Positions 18,379 through 27,312 of a DNA stretch of 64,000 nt are shown in pieces. Both the position numbers and the translations under genes were made by a program. The notes under the pieces were generated by a model, which saw only the letters and a list, made by a program, of their open reading frames with translations, was not told the DNA's origin and made no database searches. This DNA comes from Pseudidiomarina homiensis (GTDB lineage Bacteria; Pseudomonadota; Gammaproteobacteria; Enterobacterales; Alteromonadaceae), in assembly GCF_003987225.1 (NCBI RefSeq), contig NZ_PIPX01000001.1:1178001-1242000 (forward strand). Direction: 5' to 3'. Positions within the stretch are counted from its first letter, which is position 1. Each line of letters starts with the position of its first letter.

Positions 18379-19520
18379 ACGTTAGACTCATTTAAGTAAG
18401 CCAAAAGAGCATCAACAATTCGCGAGCAAGCCTTACCATCGCCGTATGGGTTCTGCGCTACACTCATGCGAGCATATTCGTCACGATCGGTAAGTAATTC
18501 ACTAAGGCCAATTTCTATATTTTCCTGCTGCGTTCCAACCAATTTGACGACCCCAGCAGTAACAGCATCAGGCCTTTCTGTTGTATCTCGCATTACCAAT
18601 ACCGGCTTGCCAAGTGAAGGGGCTTCTTCTTGAATTCCACCTGAATCCGTTAAAATTAGATAGCTCCGCTGCATCAAATACACAAAAGGGAGATAATCTT
18701 GCGGCGCAATAAGATGAATTCTTGGATGGCTTGCCAATAACTCACGCACAGGTTTTTGCACATTTGGATTTAAGTGCACGGGGTAGAGAAACTCGACATC
18801 CTCAAAACGATCTGCAATGTTTCGGATGGCTCGACAAATTCGTTCGAAGCCTCCGCCAAAACTCTCGCGTCGATGCCCGGTCACTAAGACTAAACGCTTA
18901 CTCTTGTCGAGAAAGCTGAACTGATCATCGAGACGGCCACGTAGTTCGTCATCACCCTTTAGCAAATCCGCAACGTCAAGCAAAGCATCGATGACGGTAT
19001 TACCGGTTTGAATAATAGTGGCGCGGTCATAACCTTCATGCTCAAGCGCTTCAACTGCAGAGGCGGTCGGCGCAAAATGGAGATTGGTCAATACCCCAGT
19101 TAGCTTGCGATTAGCTTCTTCTGGCCATGGCGAATAAATATTACCAGTACGAAGCCCTGCTTCGATATGTCCCACTTTATGCTGACCATAATAGGCCGCA
19201 AGAGCTGTCGCAAAAGTCGTTGCGGTATCTCCGTGAACCAACACGAAATCAGGCTTCACCTGCTCAAGTATAGGTTTGAGACCTATCAAAATAGAACTCG
19301 TAACATCATGCAGAGTTTGACCTGGCTTCATAATGTTCAGATCAAAATCTGGGTTAATGGCGAATAGCTGCAATACCTGATCTAACATCTCGCGATGTTG
19401 CGCTGTAACACAAACTTTACACTCAATATTCGGGTTCGCCTGCAATACCTTCACAAGGGGCGCCATTTTTATGGCTTCGGGCCGCGTCCCAAACACCACT
19501 AATAATTTCTTTTTCGTCAT
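18375..19520 (-). CDS. wecB: UDP-GlcNAc 2-epimerase (non-hydrolysing)
   Basis: It interconverts UDP-GlcNAc and UDP-ManNAc. The 381 residues contain [15 protein letters not shown] at the N-terminus, [34 protein letters not shown] and [17 protein letters not shown], the conserved ligand-binding blocks of the family. Together with wecC it makes UDP-ManNAcA for the WecG step. It overlaps genes on both sides by four bases, so translation is coupled. Confidence 0.94.
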   Translation of the reverse strand: MTKKKLLVVFGTRPEAIKMAPLVKVLQANPNIECKVCVTAQHREMLDQVLQLFAINPDFDLNIMKPGQTLHDVTSSILIGLKPILEQVKPDFVLVHGDTATTFATALAAYYGQHKVGHIEAGLRTGNIYSPWPEEANRKLTGVLTNLHFAPTASAVEALEHEGYDRATIIQTGNTVIDALLDVADLLKGDDELRGRLDDQFSFLDKSKRLVLVTGHRRESFGGGFERICRAIRNIADRFEDVEFLYPVHLNPNVQKPVRELLASHPRIHLIAPQDYLPFVYLMQRSYLILTDSGGIQEEAPSLGKPVLVMRDTTERPDAVTAGVVKLVGTQQENIEIGLSELLTDRDEYARMSVAQNPYGDGKACSRIVDALLAYLNESNV

Positions 19521-20569
19521 TTGGCCTGTCTTACAATGCTTTCGTTAAATTGGATGAAAGACTCAGCTAGTTTTTCGCTTAAGTAATTCCTTAGAACATG
19601 TTGCTTACCGTTTTTCGCTAATTCCACTCGGTTCGCATATGCCAGCTCAATAGCTTTAGCTAACGTCGATGGTGACGCATCGTTGACCAAAATACCTGTT
19701 TCGCCATCTAAAACAACATCGGGAACTGCGCCTTGGCGTAACGCTACAACTGGTAAACCTGCAGCCATAGCTTCAATGAATCCCATACCAAACGAATCAT
19801 ACCGTGATGGAAGACAAAATATATTGGCTTTCTCGATGACGGCTAATTTTTTATCGTAATCAACCCAGCCTAGAAACGACACGCGCTCGTTAAGCTTCAA
19901 CTTTTTTACAAGTTGCTTTAAGTCGTCCTCTTGCGGACCACTACCAGCAACCAATAGAACATAATTGTTGGGGAGTGCTTTGAGTGCATGAACAACATCA
20001 GCAACGCCTTTCTTTTCGAGCAGACGCGCCATTGCAAGTAGCGTTATCTGACCTTCTGGAGGCTTTATCGAAACAGGCTGATGAGCAATGCCTTCTAGCT
20101 CTACACCTAACGGGTTTCCTATTACTGCAATTGGGCACGGTAACGCACCTAACTTACGTTCAAATAGACGTTGCCACCACGGCGTCAACACCGCTATACC
20201 GTCAGCATTACGCAACATAGCTCGAATAAAAAAACGACCAACGGGACTGAGCAAATACGCTTCCATTTTTGCGCTATGGAAGTGATAGATAACTTTACCA
20301 CCAGCCCTCTTTACCGCACGCGCGAGTAACCACTTCCGAAAAAGTGACAGCCACGGGCCACAGTGCAACCAAGCGGTATCCTTTGCGGTAACTTCATTCC
20401 GTAAAGTTCGATAGGCTGATAAAAATCGGCGCTTCTTGTCTCGTTCACTATGAGAACTTACTGCGCGGAAACCATAATCTCGCAATACTTTTGACTGCGT
20501 AAACCCAACAAGCGCTGAGCTTATTCCTCCTTTTCCGACCTTTACGGCAGTACTAACAATAAATAACAT
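19517..20569 (-). CDS. Glycosyltransferase family 4
   Basis: The 350-residue protein has the GT-B fold of family 4: an N-terminal [14 protein letters not shown] loop, the central [20 protein letters not shown] donor-domain start, and [19 protein letters not shown], the E-x7-E retaining glycosyltransferase motif, followed by [16 protein letters not shown]. It probably adds a later sugar of the repeat unit. It sits between wecC and wecB in one operon. Confidence 0.88.
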   Translation of the reverse strand: MLFIVSTAVKVGKGGISSALVGFTQSKVLRDYGFRAVSSHSERDKKRRFLSAYRTLRNEVTAKDTAWLHCGPWLSLFRKWLLARAVKRAGGKVIYHFHSAKMEAYLLSPVGRFFIRAMLRNADGIAVLTPWWQRLFERKLGALPCPIAVIGNPLGVELEGIAHQPVSIKPPEGQITLLAMARLLEKKGVADVVHALKALPNNYVLLVAGSGPQEDDLKQLVKKLKLNERVSFLGWVDYDKKLAVIEKANIFCLPSRYDSFGMGFIEAMAAGLPVVALRQGAVPDVVLDGETGILVNDASPSTLAKAIELAYANRVELAKNGKQHVLRNYLSEKLAESFIQFNESIVRQAK

Positions 20570-20578
20570 TCAAGGTCC

Positions 20579-21847
20579 CTAATGATCCATAAGTCCGCGC
20601 GTATCGATCCAGGCTAAATGTTCAATTTCACCTCGGCTGATAGCTTTAAATTCATTATGATCAACAAGTAAAACCGCAACATCTGCATGCTTCAATCCGA
20701 AGTCAATTTCAACCAGCTTTGCGCCCTCAACTGGGTTTGCATCAGCCTTAATGTGAGGCTCGACAACGTAGGTTGTCCCACTATGTTTGGCAGCAATTTC
20801 CTTCGCAATCGCCAAAGCCGGACTTTCCCGCAGGTCATCAATATTAGGTTTAAACGCTAAGCCCATACAGGTGACCGTCAATTCCGAAATGGATTTTTGT
20901 TTTTGCGCAGCGACCCGAGTCAACGTCTCAAGTACACGATTTAGCACCCACAGCGGTTTACTATCATTTACTTCTCGTGCTGTGCGTATTAGCTTTGCAG
21001 TCTTTGGAGCCGAACTGACAATGAACCAAGGGTCAACTGCAATACAATGCCCGCCAACTCCTGGACCTGGCTGCAGGATATTTACGCGTGGGTGTCTATT
21101 CGCCAATCGAATAAGTTCCCAAACATTTATGTTTAGCTCATCGCATACGAGTGACAACTCATTTGCAAAAGCAATATTAACATCCCGAAAACTATTCTCG
21201 GTCAACTTGGCCATTTCAGCGGTACGAGCATTGGTTTTTAAGCAGTTTCCCTTAAGAAAAATCGAGTAGAGGTCGCCTGCAGCTTCGCTGGATGCCTTCG
21301 ACAAACCTCCGACAATACGATCATTTTGGACCAACTCGTCCATAACTTTTCCAGGCAAAACTCGTTCGGGACAATACGCAACCAATACGTCGGCACTATC
21401 ACCATATTCGCTAGGAAATTTAAGATCAGGCCGCGCAGCTGCTAACCAATGTTCCATTTTTTCGGTGGTACCAACAGGCGAAGTAGATTCAAGAACGATT
21501 AAATTACCAGTCTTTAGTACTGGAGCAATTGCTTCTGCCGCTGCCCGAATATAGCTTAAATCACCGTCACGATTTTCGGTGAATGGAGTCGGAACTGCAA
21601 TTACAAAAGCGTCAGCGGCCTCAGGTTGGGTAGTGGCGCGCAATTTATGTTCCGCAACCGTGTGTCGCACAACTTCCCTCAGCCCCGGTTCGACAATATG
21701 GATTTCGCCTTTATTTATGGTGTCTACGGCAGCTTGATTGATGTCGACTCCGATCACCTCGGTTCCTTCACGCGCAAAAATTGCAGCTGTGGGGAGGCCA
21801 ATGTAGCCCAAACCAATAACGGACACTTTACTAAACTGTTTACTCAC
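20579..21847 (-). CDS. wecC: UDP-N-acetyl-D-mannosamine dehydrogenase
   Basis: It oxidises UDP-ManNAc to UDP-ManNAcA. Signatures are the Rossmann loop VIGLGYIGLPTAAIFA, STSPVGTTEKM, LTENSFRDVNIAFANEL and the catalytic cysteine in GPGVGGHCIAVDPWF. The 422 residues are the normal length. It is the first gene of the minus-strand wec operon and is divergent from the pyruvyltransferase gene at 21937 with an 89-base gap that must carry the promoters. Confidence 0.94.
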   Translation of the reverse strand: MSKQFSKVSVIGLGYIGLPTAAIFAREGTEVIGVDINQAAVDTINKGEIHIVEPGLREVVRHTVAEHKLRATTQPEAADAFVIAVPTPFTENRDGDLSYIRAAAEAIAPVLKTGNLIVLESTSPVGTTEKMEHWLAAARPDLKFPSEYGDSADVLVAYCPERVLPGKVMDELVQNDRIVGGLSKASSEAAGDLYSIFLKGNCLKTNARTAEMAKLTENSFRDVNIAFANELSLVCDELNINVWELIRLANRHPRVNILQPGPGVGGHCIAVDPWFIVSSAPKTAKLIRTAREVNDSKPLWVLNRVLETLTRVAAQKQKSISELTVTCMGLAFKPNIDDLRESPALAIAKEIAAKHSGTTYVVEPHIKADANPVEGAKLVEIDFGLKHADVAVLLVDHNEFKAISRGEIEHLAWIDTRGLMDH

Positions 21848-21936
21848 AAAACTTCCTTCGCCAATCAGTGCGTGTTTGAATTGAGATTCCGTGAAAGCGC
21901 GGTATTATACCCTATTATTTCTCAACACCGAACCAT

Positions 21937-23082
21937 ATGCTCACCATTGAAATCAAGGGAATTGGATTCAACAATAAGGGCGCCGAGCTCATGCTTTCAG
22001 CCGTTATTGACCATTTTAAAGTTGTTTATCCAGATGTTCGCTTTGTAGTAGAGCCACCTGTCTCTCGCCGACAACTCAAACACTTTGAGTTGATGCTCAA
22101 AGCACGTTATTTGAGGAAAGGGTACAACACTTTGCAGTTTCTGAATATTTTCCCAAAGTTTATTTTACACAAACTAAGCATTGTAAAAAGCTCGGAAGTT
22201 AATATTGTCCTTGATGCCAGCGGATACGGTTATGGCGATCCTTGGGCACCGGGCATTATAAAAAACAAGTTAGCTTTAGAAATCAATAGGTTAAAATCAA
22301 CAAGGATTCCTCTGATTCTTTTACCACAAGCATTCGGCCCGTTTGAAAAAAAAGCTGTCAAAACAGCATTTCTGCCTATCTACAATAATGCTGATTTACT
22401 CTTTGCGCGAGATGAGGCTTCATTAAAGTACCTCTCTGATTTAGGAGTTACACAAGCGGAAGTTAAACAGTCTCCGGATTTTACCAACTTAGTTAAGCCC
22501 ACGCCCTACTCTGACTTCCAACCTTCTCTCAAATCGGTATGTTTGATCCCAAACCTAAAAATGCTTCGCAATGCCCTGGTGTCTACGCAATACCTGAATT
22601 TTTGTCGTGAAGTTTTGGAAAAAACACATAACGAAGGCTTCGAGCCCTTTATTCTCGTGCATGAGAAAGCTGAAGACACAACGCTAGCAAAACAGCTGTT
22701 ACACGGACTAGATGGACTTGATATTCCGATTGTGACACCTAACACAGCAAAAGAGTGTAAATGGGTCATTGGTCAATCACACCTTGTCATTTCTAGTCGA
22801 TTCCACGGACTCGTCAACGCTCTCAGCCAAGGAATACCTTCCTTTGCTACAAGTTGGAGTCACAAATATCAGGCGCTACTCGCTGATTATGAACATGAAA
22901 GTTACTTGATTGACCTAAACAAGACAGCTGATGAGGCGTCCCGTGTGATATCTCTACTGAAAGATAGTGAGAAGATGACTCAGATCCGTAATCATCTTGA
23001 AACTCAGTCAATCAAGCAAAAAGAACTCACACGGAAGATGTGGAAACAAGTTGAACAAAAGATAAACCAGCTAACTCGTTAG
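21937..23082 (+). CDS. Polysaccharide pyruvyl transferase family protein
   Basis: The N-terminal IKGIGFNNKGAELMLSA is the nucleotide-sugar/PEP-side loop of the family, and SRFHGLVNALSQGIPSFATS is the highly conserved C-terminal block; PQAFGPFEKK and ARDEASLKYL lie between. It should transfer pyruvate, as a ketal, to a sugar of the surface polymer. At 381 residues it is longer than the other family member at 3547, and they share little sequence beyond the signature blocks, so they probably act on different sugars. It is the only plus-strand gene between 16.9 and 57 kb that I accept. Confidence 0.85.
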   Translation: MLTIEIKGIGFNNKGAELMLSAVIDHFKVVYPDVRFVVEPPVSRRQLKHFELMLKARYLRKGYNTLQFLNIFPKFILHKLSIVKSSEVNIVLDASGYGYGDPWAPGIIKNKLALEINRLKSTRIPLILLPQAFGPFEKKAVKTAFLPIYNNADLLFARDEASLKYLSDLGVTQAEVKQSPDFTNLVKPTPYSDFQPSLKSVCLIPNLKMLRNALVSTQYLNFCREVLEKTHNEGFEPFILVHEKAEDTTLAKQLLHGLDGLDIPIVTPNTAKECKWVIGQSHLVISSRFHGLVNALSQGIPSFATSWSHKYQALLADYEHESYLIDLNKTADEASRVISLLKDSEKMTQIRNHLETQSIKQKELTRKMWKQVEQKINQLTR

Positions 23083-23087
23083 TTAAA

Positions 23088-24938
23088 CTACAAATTTAGT
23101 GCTGAACGGATTTTTTCCCCAACAAGGGGCTGAGCTTCAAGCGAAAAATGATTTTCATCACGAAGCAACAGCGCGTTTCCATTCGTTATTTTACAGTCTC
23201 CCCCCTGATTGCAAAATAGTGGGACGAGGTCAACGTAATGAATATCTAATTCTTTCGCCAACTTCTTCTCGCGTTGAAGTAATTCGTAGTTTGTTGTTTC
23301 GCTAAGTTTATATTGGCAGTCACTAAATCCATTACCTTCACTTAGAGACTTAACTATACAGCCCTCAACTCCAGGAAAGTGAGGTGTGGACGAGACAAGA
23401 TATATGTCGTAATTCAATGACTTTAACTTATCAAACGTCGCTTTTACTTTACTCTTCCAGCGATAGATTGAAATACTCTTTGACGACGACACCAGTACGG
23501 CTCGCTGATTCGTGCTTTCCAAGCTTTGTAACTTCTCAAAAACCAAATCATTATAATCTGGACACGTTATCAATTCTTTCCGAGGTGCTTCTTTAATTCC
23601 CACTACTGGCGGGCATGCGGACAATGTCATTTGCCAGACTCCGGCATCACCCACAACCTCAGCGACTGCCTTACCAAGGTGCATCGCATGGGAGTCTCCC
23701 CATAAAATATACTTGGGATCAGCACTTGACTTGCAACGTGGGTCATCAAAACTTGCTCCAGAGCAAGCGTTACTTAACCCATAATTTTGAGCTAATCTAA
23801 GAAATTCTTCATTTCGCTCTGGAAAACCTTGCTTCATATGTCCGTAAATACCACTTGTCGAAAACGCAACAATCCCAACAAATGAGAACACAAATACGTT
23901 TCGACGAGTCCAAGTTCGACTTTTATTGTTACGGAAGGGTTGCTCAATCACGTAATAGGTTATGGTCGCAAGCATAAGCGTTGAAATAACGACAAGAGCA
24001 CCAACTAAGAGACTAGGTTCTTCAAATGTCTTCGCGCGATAGAAGGCCAGCAATGGTTGATGCCATAAGTAAGCACTGTATGAAATCAGACCTACGCCGA
24101 CAAAACCTTTCCAGCTCAAAAACTTGTTGACCCAATTTGATGGTGCGGAAGAGCATAAAACCAATACGGTGCCTAGTGTCGGCACTAACGCATAAAAACT
24201 AGGAAACGGTGTCCTGTCATCGAACGCGAAAATCGCGAGCAAAATAAGTCCCATTCCAATAACACTGAACAACTGTTTGGTTTTTGATGCTTCGCCAATT
24301 TTCAATTTATCGGCGTGAACTGCAACGAGTGAGCCCATCATCAATTCCCAGGCTCGAGTCGGCAGTAGATAAAAATTGAAGCTAGGGTTAACGCTCGAAA
24401 AATACTGCGCGGCTAATAAACTTACGATGAAAATGAGCCAAAAGGTTATCGCCATTGAACGTAAACTCAAACGCCAAAGCAATAACATGGCAATCGGAAT
24501 AATGACGTAATACTGCTCTTCTACGGCCAGGCTCCACGTATGCAGGAGCGGCTTCATTTCTGCAGCAACGTCAAAGTAGCCGGTTTTTAAAAAGAAATAG
24601 ATATTTGACGAAAACAGGGCAGTAGAAACGAGACTTTGAAAAAACTCTTTCAATGCAAAGGGGTCAAGCCACGCCCAAGCAAACGGAATACACGCCAGCA
24701 TGACAGCAAATAACGCTGGTAAGATCCGACGAGCACGGCGCTCATAAAAATGGATAATACTAAACTTATCTTGAGCTAACTCTTTAAGAAGAATGGACGT
24801 AATCAAATACCCACTGATCACGAAAAAAATATCGACGCCAACATAACCACCACTGAATAGCTCGAAGCCAGCATGGAATAAAATTACGGGGAGAACGGCA
24901 AATGCTCTTAAGCCATCAACTTCAGAACGGTATTTCAT
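23088..24938 (-). CDS. OafA/YrhL-type acyltransferase with C-terminal SGNH domain
   Basis: The first 350 residues form an acyltransferase-3 membrane domain with about ten helices; the signature RSEVDGLRAFAVLPVILFHA at the start and VEEQYYVI identify it. The rest is a periplasmic SGNH domain with WGDSHAMHLGKA (nucleophile serine block) and DENHFS (Asp-His pair near the end). Such fusions O-acetylate surface polysaccharides, moving acetyl groups from the cytoplasm to the periplasmic acceptor. The 616 residues are typical. It is convergent with the pyruvyltransferase gene. Confidence 0.92.
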   Translation of the reverse strand: MKYRSEVDGLRAFAVLPVILFHAGFELFSGGYVGVDIFFVISGYLITSILLKELAQDKFSIIHFYERRARRILPALFAVMLACIPFAWAWLDPFALKEFFQSLVSTALFSSNIYFFLKTGYFDVAAEMKPLLHTWSLAVEEQYYVIIPIAMLLLWRLSLRSMAITFWLIFIVSLLAAQYFSSVNPSFNFYLLPTRAWELMMGSLVAVHADKLKIGEASKTKQLFSVIGMGLILLAIFAFDDRTPFPSFYALVPTLGTVLVLCSSAPSNWVNKFLSWKGFVGVGLISYSAYLWHQPLLAFYRAKTFEEPSLLVGALVVISTLMLATITYYVIEQPFRNNKSRTWTRRNVFVFSFVGIVAFSTSGIYGHMKQGFPERNEEFLRLAQNYGLSNACSGASFDDPRCKSSADPKYILWGDSHAMHLGKAVAEVVGDAGVWQMTLSACPPVVGIKEAPRKELITCPDYNDLVFEKLQSLESTNQRAVLVSSSKSISIYRWKSKVKATFDKLKSLNYDIYLVSSTPHFPGVEGCIVKSLSEGNGFSDCQYKLSETTNYELLQREKKLAKELDIHYVDLVPLFCNQGGDCKITNGNALLLRDENHFSLEAQPLVGEKIRSALNL

Positions 24939-24966
24939 TTAACTTCCTGTGCACCAAAATCCATCG

Positions 24967-26031
24967 TTATTGCCGCATCAAAACGCGGTCATCCTTCTTC
25001 GCTGAATACGCCACGCCGCCCTCGGGGTCGGCGTAACCCACCGCCATTAGCATTATGGGGCGCTGGTAGGGTTCGAGCTGCAATTCTCGCTGCATGGCGC
25101 GTTCGCGCTGCTCGATGTCGGGCCAGTTAATTGGACAGGTTGCAAGGCCCAAGGTTTCGGTAGCGAGCATCAATTGCATCGCAGCCAATGCGCCGTCAAT
25201 GTATATGCAATGGCGGTCGCGTTCAAGTGGATAGGCACTTAAATCACCTACCACCACAATCAATGCTGGGATCTGCTGCGCAAAACCGACTGTACCGCCG
25301 GCAAAGCTGGCCACCTTCGCCGCACGCGCGGCATCGTTAATCACATAAAACGAATAGGGTTGGCGATTGCAAGCCGAAGGCGCTAGCGTCGCCATGTTCA
25401 CTGCGCGAGTCAGCAACTGTTCTGGTACCGCTTCGGGCAAATACCAACGTACTGAACGCCGCCGCCGAAATAACTGTTCAAGGTCATCGGCGTTAACCGA
25501 TAACGCCGGAGCGTCTGCGCGACGATACGGCACCGCTCCCGAGTTTGTTGCATCGGCGGTTGTACGAGTTGTCCATAGCTCACGCGCTTTGGTAATCACT
25601 GGGGTGTCTTGCACTACGGTAAAGTATTCATGCAGTACATCGTGCGCCCAGTTTAATTCCGCTGCGGCAATAACCTTGCTTTGCTGTGCGCGTAGGAACA
25701 TCTGCACGGTTTCTTCAATATAGGCTTCGGCAAACACCGCGCGCCGCGGGCGCATGATCAGGCCTTTTTCCAGACGATGAGTGTTACGGCGAAGCAACGC
25801 ATAGCTCTGTTGGTCTTGGTTGAGCGAGCGCCAATAGGCACGGCGGCCTTGTATTACGCCAAAATGTTCGCGGGTGAAGGCGCGACTGAAAAGTCCGTAA
25901 TACAGCGAGCTGCTCCAGCGCCAACGCGCAAACAATGGCAACACCCAACGACTCACACGCGCAGGCCACGCCCGCAACGACGCCTTTAATTCCGACGGTA
26001 AATATCTGCGAGCGAGTGAGCGAAGTCCCAT
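24967..26031 (-). CDS. Nitroreductase-fold protein associated with polysaccharide genes
   Basis: The C-terminal 200 residues have the flavin-binding nitroreductase fold: RRRRSVRWYLPEAVP (phosphate-binding arginines), LAPSACNRQPYSFYVI, and the later GALAAMQLMLATETLGLATCPINWP and PIMLMAVGYADP. An N-terminal 150-residue extension, basic and with RLEKGLIMRPRRAVF, is not in classic nitroreductases but is common in versions found in exopolysaccharide loci. The substrate is unknown; the flavin fold is the only safe claim. The repeat-rich gap follows upstream. Confidence 0.78.
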   Translation of the reverse strand: MGLRSLARRYLPSELKASLRAWPARVSRWVLPLFARWRWSSSLYYGLFSRAFTREHFGVIQGRRAYWRSLNQDQQSYALLRRNTHRLEKGLIMRPRRAVFAEAYIEETVQMFLRAQQSKVIAAAELNWAHDVLHEYFTVVQDTPVITKARELWTTRTTADATNSGAVPYRRADAPALSVNADDLEQLFRRRRSVRWYLPEAVPEQLLTRAVNMATLAPSACNRQPYSFYVINDAARAAKVASFAGGTVGFAQQIPALIVVVGDLSAYPLERDRHCIYIDGALAAMQLMLATETLGLATCPINWPDIEQRERAMQRELQLEPYQRPIMLMAVGYADPEGGVAYSAKKDDRVLMRQ

Positions 26032-26146
26032 AGTCGCGTTTCTATCTCTTTATGCGTCAAACAGTTGTCCAATGCCGACAAGTTTATCAGCAACCTTCGG
26101 TGAATGCATTAGTCCGTGTTGTTGGCGTTGGTCCGCACATGGGTAC

Positions 26147-26367
26147 CCCGTGGTTTTACCACGGGTCCGACCCGACGTTTCCGGTATACCCGATCAATTC
26201 GACATCCCCCGCAGTAGAACTGCGGGCTACGACATGGGGTAGCCCGTGGTTCTACCACGGGTCCAACCCGAACATTGCGCGGTGATTGTAGCCCGTGGTT
26301 CTACCACGGGTCACGCTCGAACATTGTGCGGTGGTGGTAGTTACCCCGTAGTAGAACTACGGGCTAC
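26147..26367. repeat. REP-like palindrome cluster B (5 copies)
   Basis: Five hairpins occur at 26147-26165, 26208-26230, 26239-26261, 26288-26310 and 26345-26367, in both orientations and with three stem versions (GTGG/CCAC, GCAG/CTGC, GTAG/CTAC). They fill most of the 330-base gene-free stretch 26032-26363; nothing else is seen there. The last copy provides the TAG stop of the gene at 26364. Confidence 0.95.
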
Positions 26368-26837
26368 TTCACCACACGCAGGTGTGGCTTTTCCCTGGGG
26401 ACTAATTCCTCATCACCATCTAACTCAGTCTCGCTTGGGAAAGTGAATGGCGGGTGACTATTGAAATCGACTAATTTGATCTTGGATTCAGAAAACTTTT
26501 GGAAGTTGAGCAGATAAGCAGACAACCAATCCCCCCGTGAACATTCTTCTGTAGCTTCATAACATGGAATTCCGATGTGATAGTGCCAAAGGTGATGCTT
26601 TCTCGCGTATTGTACTTTTGCTATGAATTTGGGGTCGTTTTTATCAACGTCAGTAGATTCTTTCATTCGGCCCGGGAAAAGGTCTGTATCACCGAATCCG
26701 TGAGCTAGATAATTAGCAATGAAATGATTAAACTTTTGCTTATCGGAGAGTTCAGATGGATAGCAATGCGGCGGCTGTTCGCTCGCATTCATATAAATTT
26801 TCAAGAAGTGGTAGCTTACCGTCAGTTGTCGTTCCAT
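26364..26837 (-). CDS. Putative YafO-like toxin (candidate toxin-antitoxin pair)
   Basis: The 157-residue protein is not confidently recognised. Its middle reads FIANYLAHGF, then HHLWHYHIGIP, then RGDWLSAYLLNF and IKLVDFNSHPPF. This order (an HxHI block, then an R-x-D-W...Y strand and a late His-Pro) resembles YafO-type mRNA interferases, which cut mRNA at the ribosome. Ribosome site AAGGA lies eight bases before ATG 26837. A small acidic protein is encoded 19 bases upstream on the same strand, the usual antitoxin-first order. The stop codon TAG belongs to a palindromic repeat, so the last residues (LRVVK) could be repeat-adjacent additions. Confidence 0.5.
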   Translation of the reverse strand: MERQLTVSYHFLKIYMNASEQPPHCYPSELSDKQKFNHFIANYLAHGFGDTDLFPGRMKESTDVDKNDPKFIAKVQYARKHHLWHYHIGIPCYEATEECSRGDWLSAYLLNFQKFSESKIKLVDFNSHPPFTFPSETELDGDEELVPREKPHLRVVK

Positions 26838-26856
26838 GACACGATTCCTTTATTTA

Positions 26857-27036
26857 CTATCCCTCAAGTGTTTGCATCTGATAGTAAACCTGCTCCATTT
26901 GGCGTTGAACTTCTTCTGGCGTCATTGCGCCTTTGAGTTCAACAACCTCTTCACTGTCGCGACCTTCAACAGCAGCTTCCATTCGCGGAAGATCGTAGGT
27001 GTAGTTAGTTTTTTTATCATCATAATTGCGTGACAT
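26857..27036 (-). CDS. Small acidic protein, candidate antitoxin
   Basis: The start is the ATG at 27036, with GGAG nine bases upstream; an in-frame ATG at 27051 has no ribosome site. The 59-residue product (MSRNYDDKKTNYTYDLPRM...) is acidic with a C-terminal amphipathic helix (MTPEEVQRQMEQVYYQM). No DNA-binding fold can be named. Its place 19 bases ahead of the YafO-like gene suggests an antitoxin, but this is inference from order and size only. Confidence 0.5.
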   Translation of the reverse strand: MSRNYDDKKTNYTYDLPRMEAAVEGRDSEEVVELKGAMTPEEVQRQMEQVYYQMQTLEG

Positions 27037-27123
27037 GCGTTGCTTCTCCATTAGCGATGCGAATTGTCAAAATCGACACCTATTGTAGTTGTTGTCTATA
27101 AAACAAGCAAATCCATGTCATTG

Positions 27124-27291
27124 GTAGCCCGTGGTTCTACCACGGGTCCAACCCGAACATTGTGCGGTGGTGGTAGTTACCCCGCAGTAGAACTGCGGGC
27201 TACGACATGGGGTAGCCCGTGGTTCTACCACGGGTCCAACCCGAACATTGTGCGGTGGTGGTAGTTACCCCGCAGTAGAACTGCGGGCTAC
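27124..27291. repeat. REP-like palindrome cluster C, 88-base tandem duplication (4 copies)
   Basis: Two head-to-head pairs (27124-27146 with 27181-27203, and 27212-27234 with 27269-27291) repeat with a period of 88 bases, including an almost identical spacer (AACCCGAACATTGTGCGGTG...). The second pair is a duplicate of the first. The cluster occupies the gap 27052-27312, where no gene is seen. Confidence 0.95.
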
Positions 27292-27312
27292 CATGTGACG
27301 CGGTGGTGGTTG

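Noticed and set aside
26052-27264. Plus-strand frames rich in RGSTTG and VVELRAT peptides (26052-26285, 26246-26446, 27064-27264).
   Set aside because: They are translations of the REP palindromes, with no ribosome site or other protein character.
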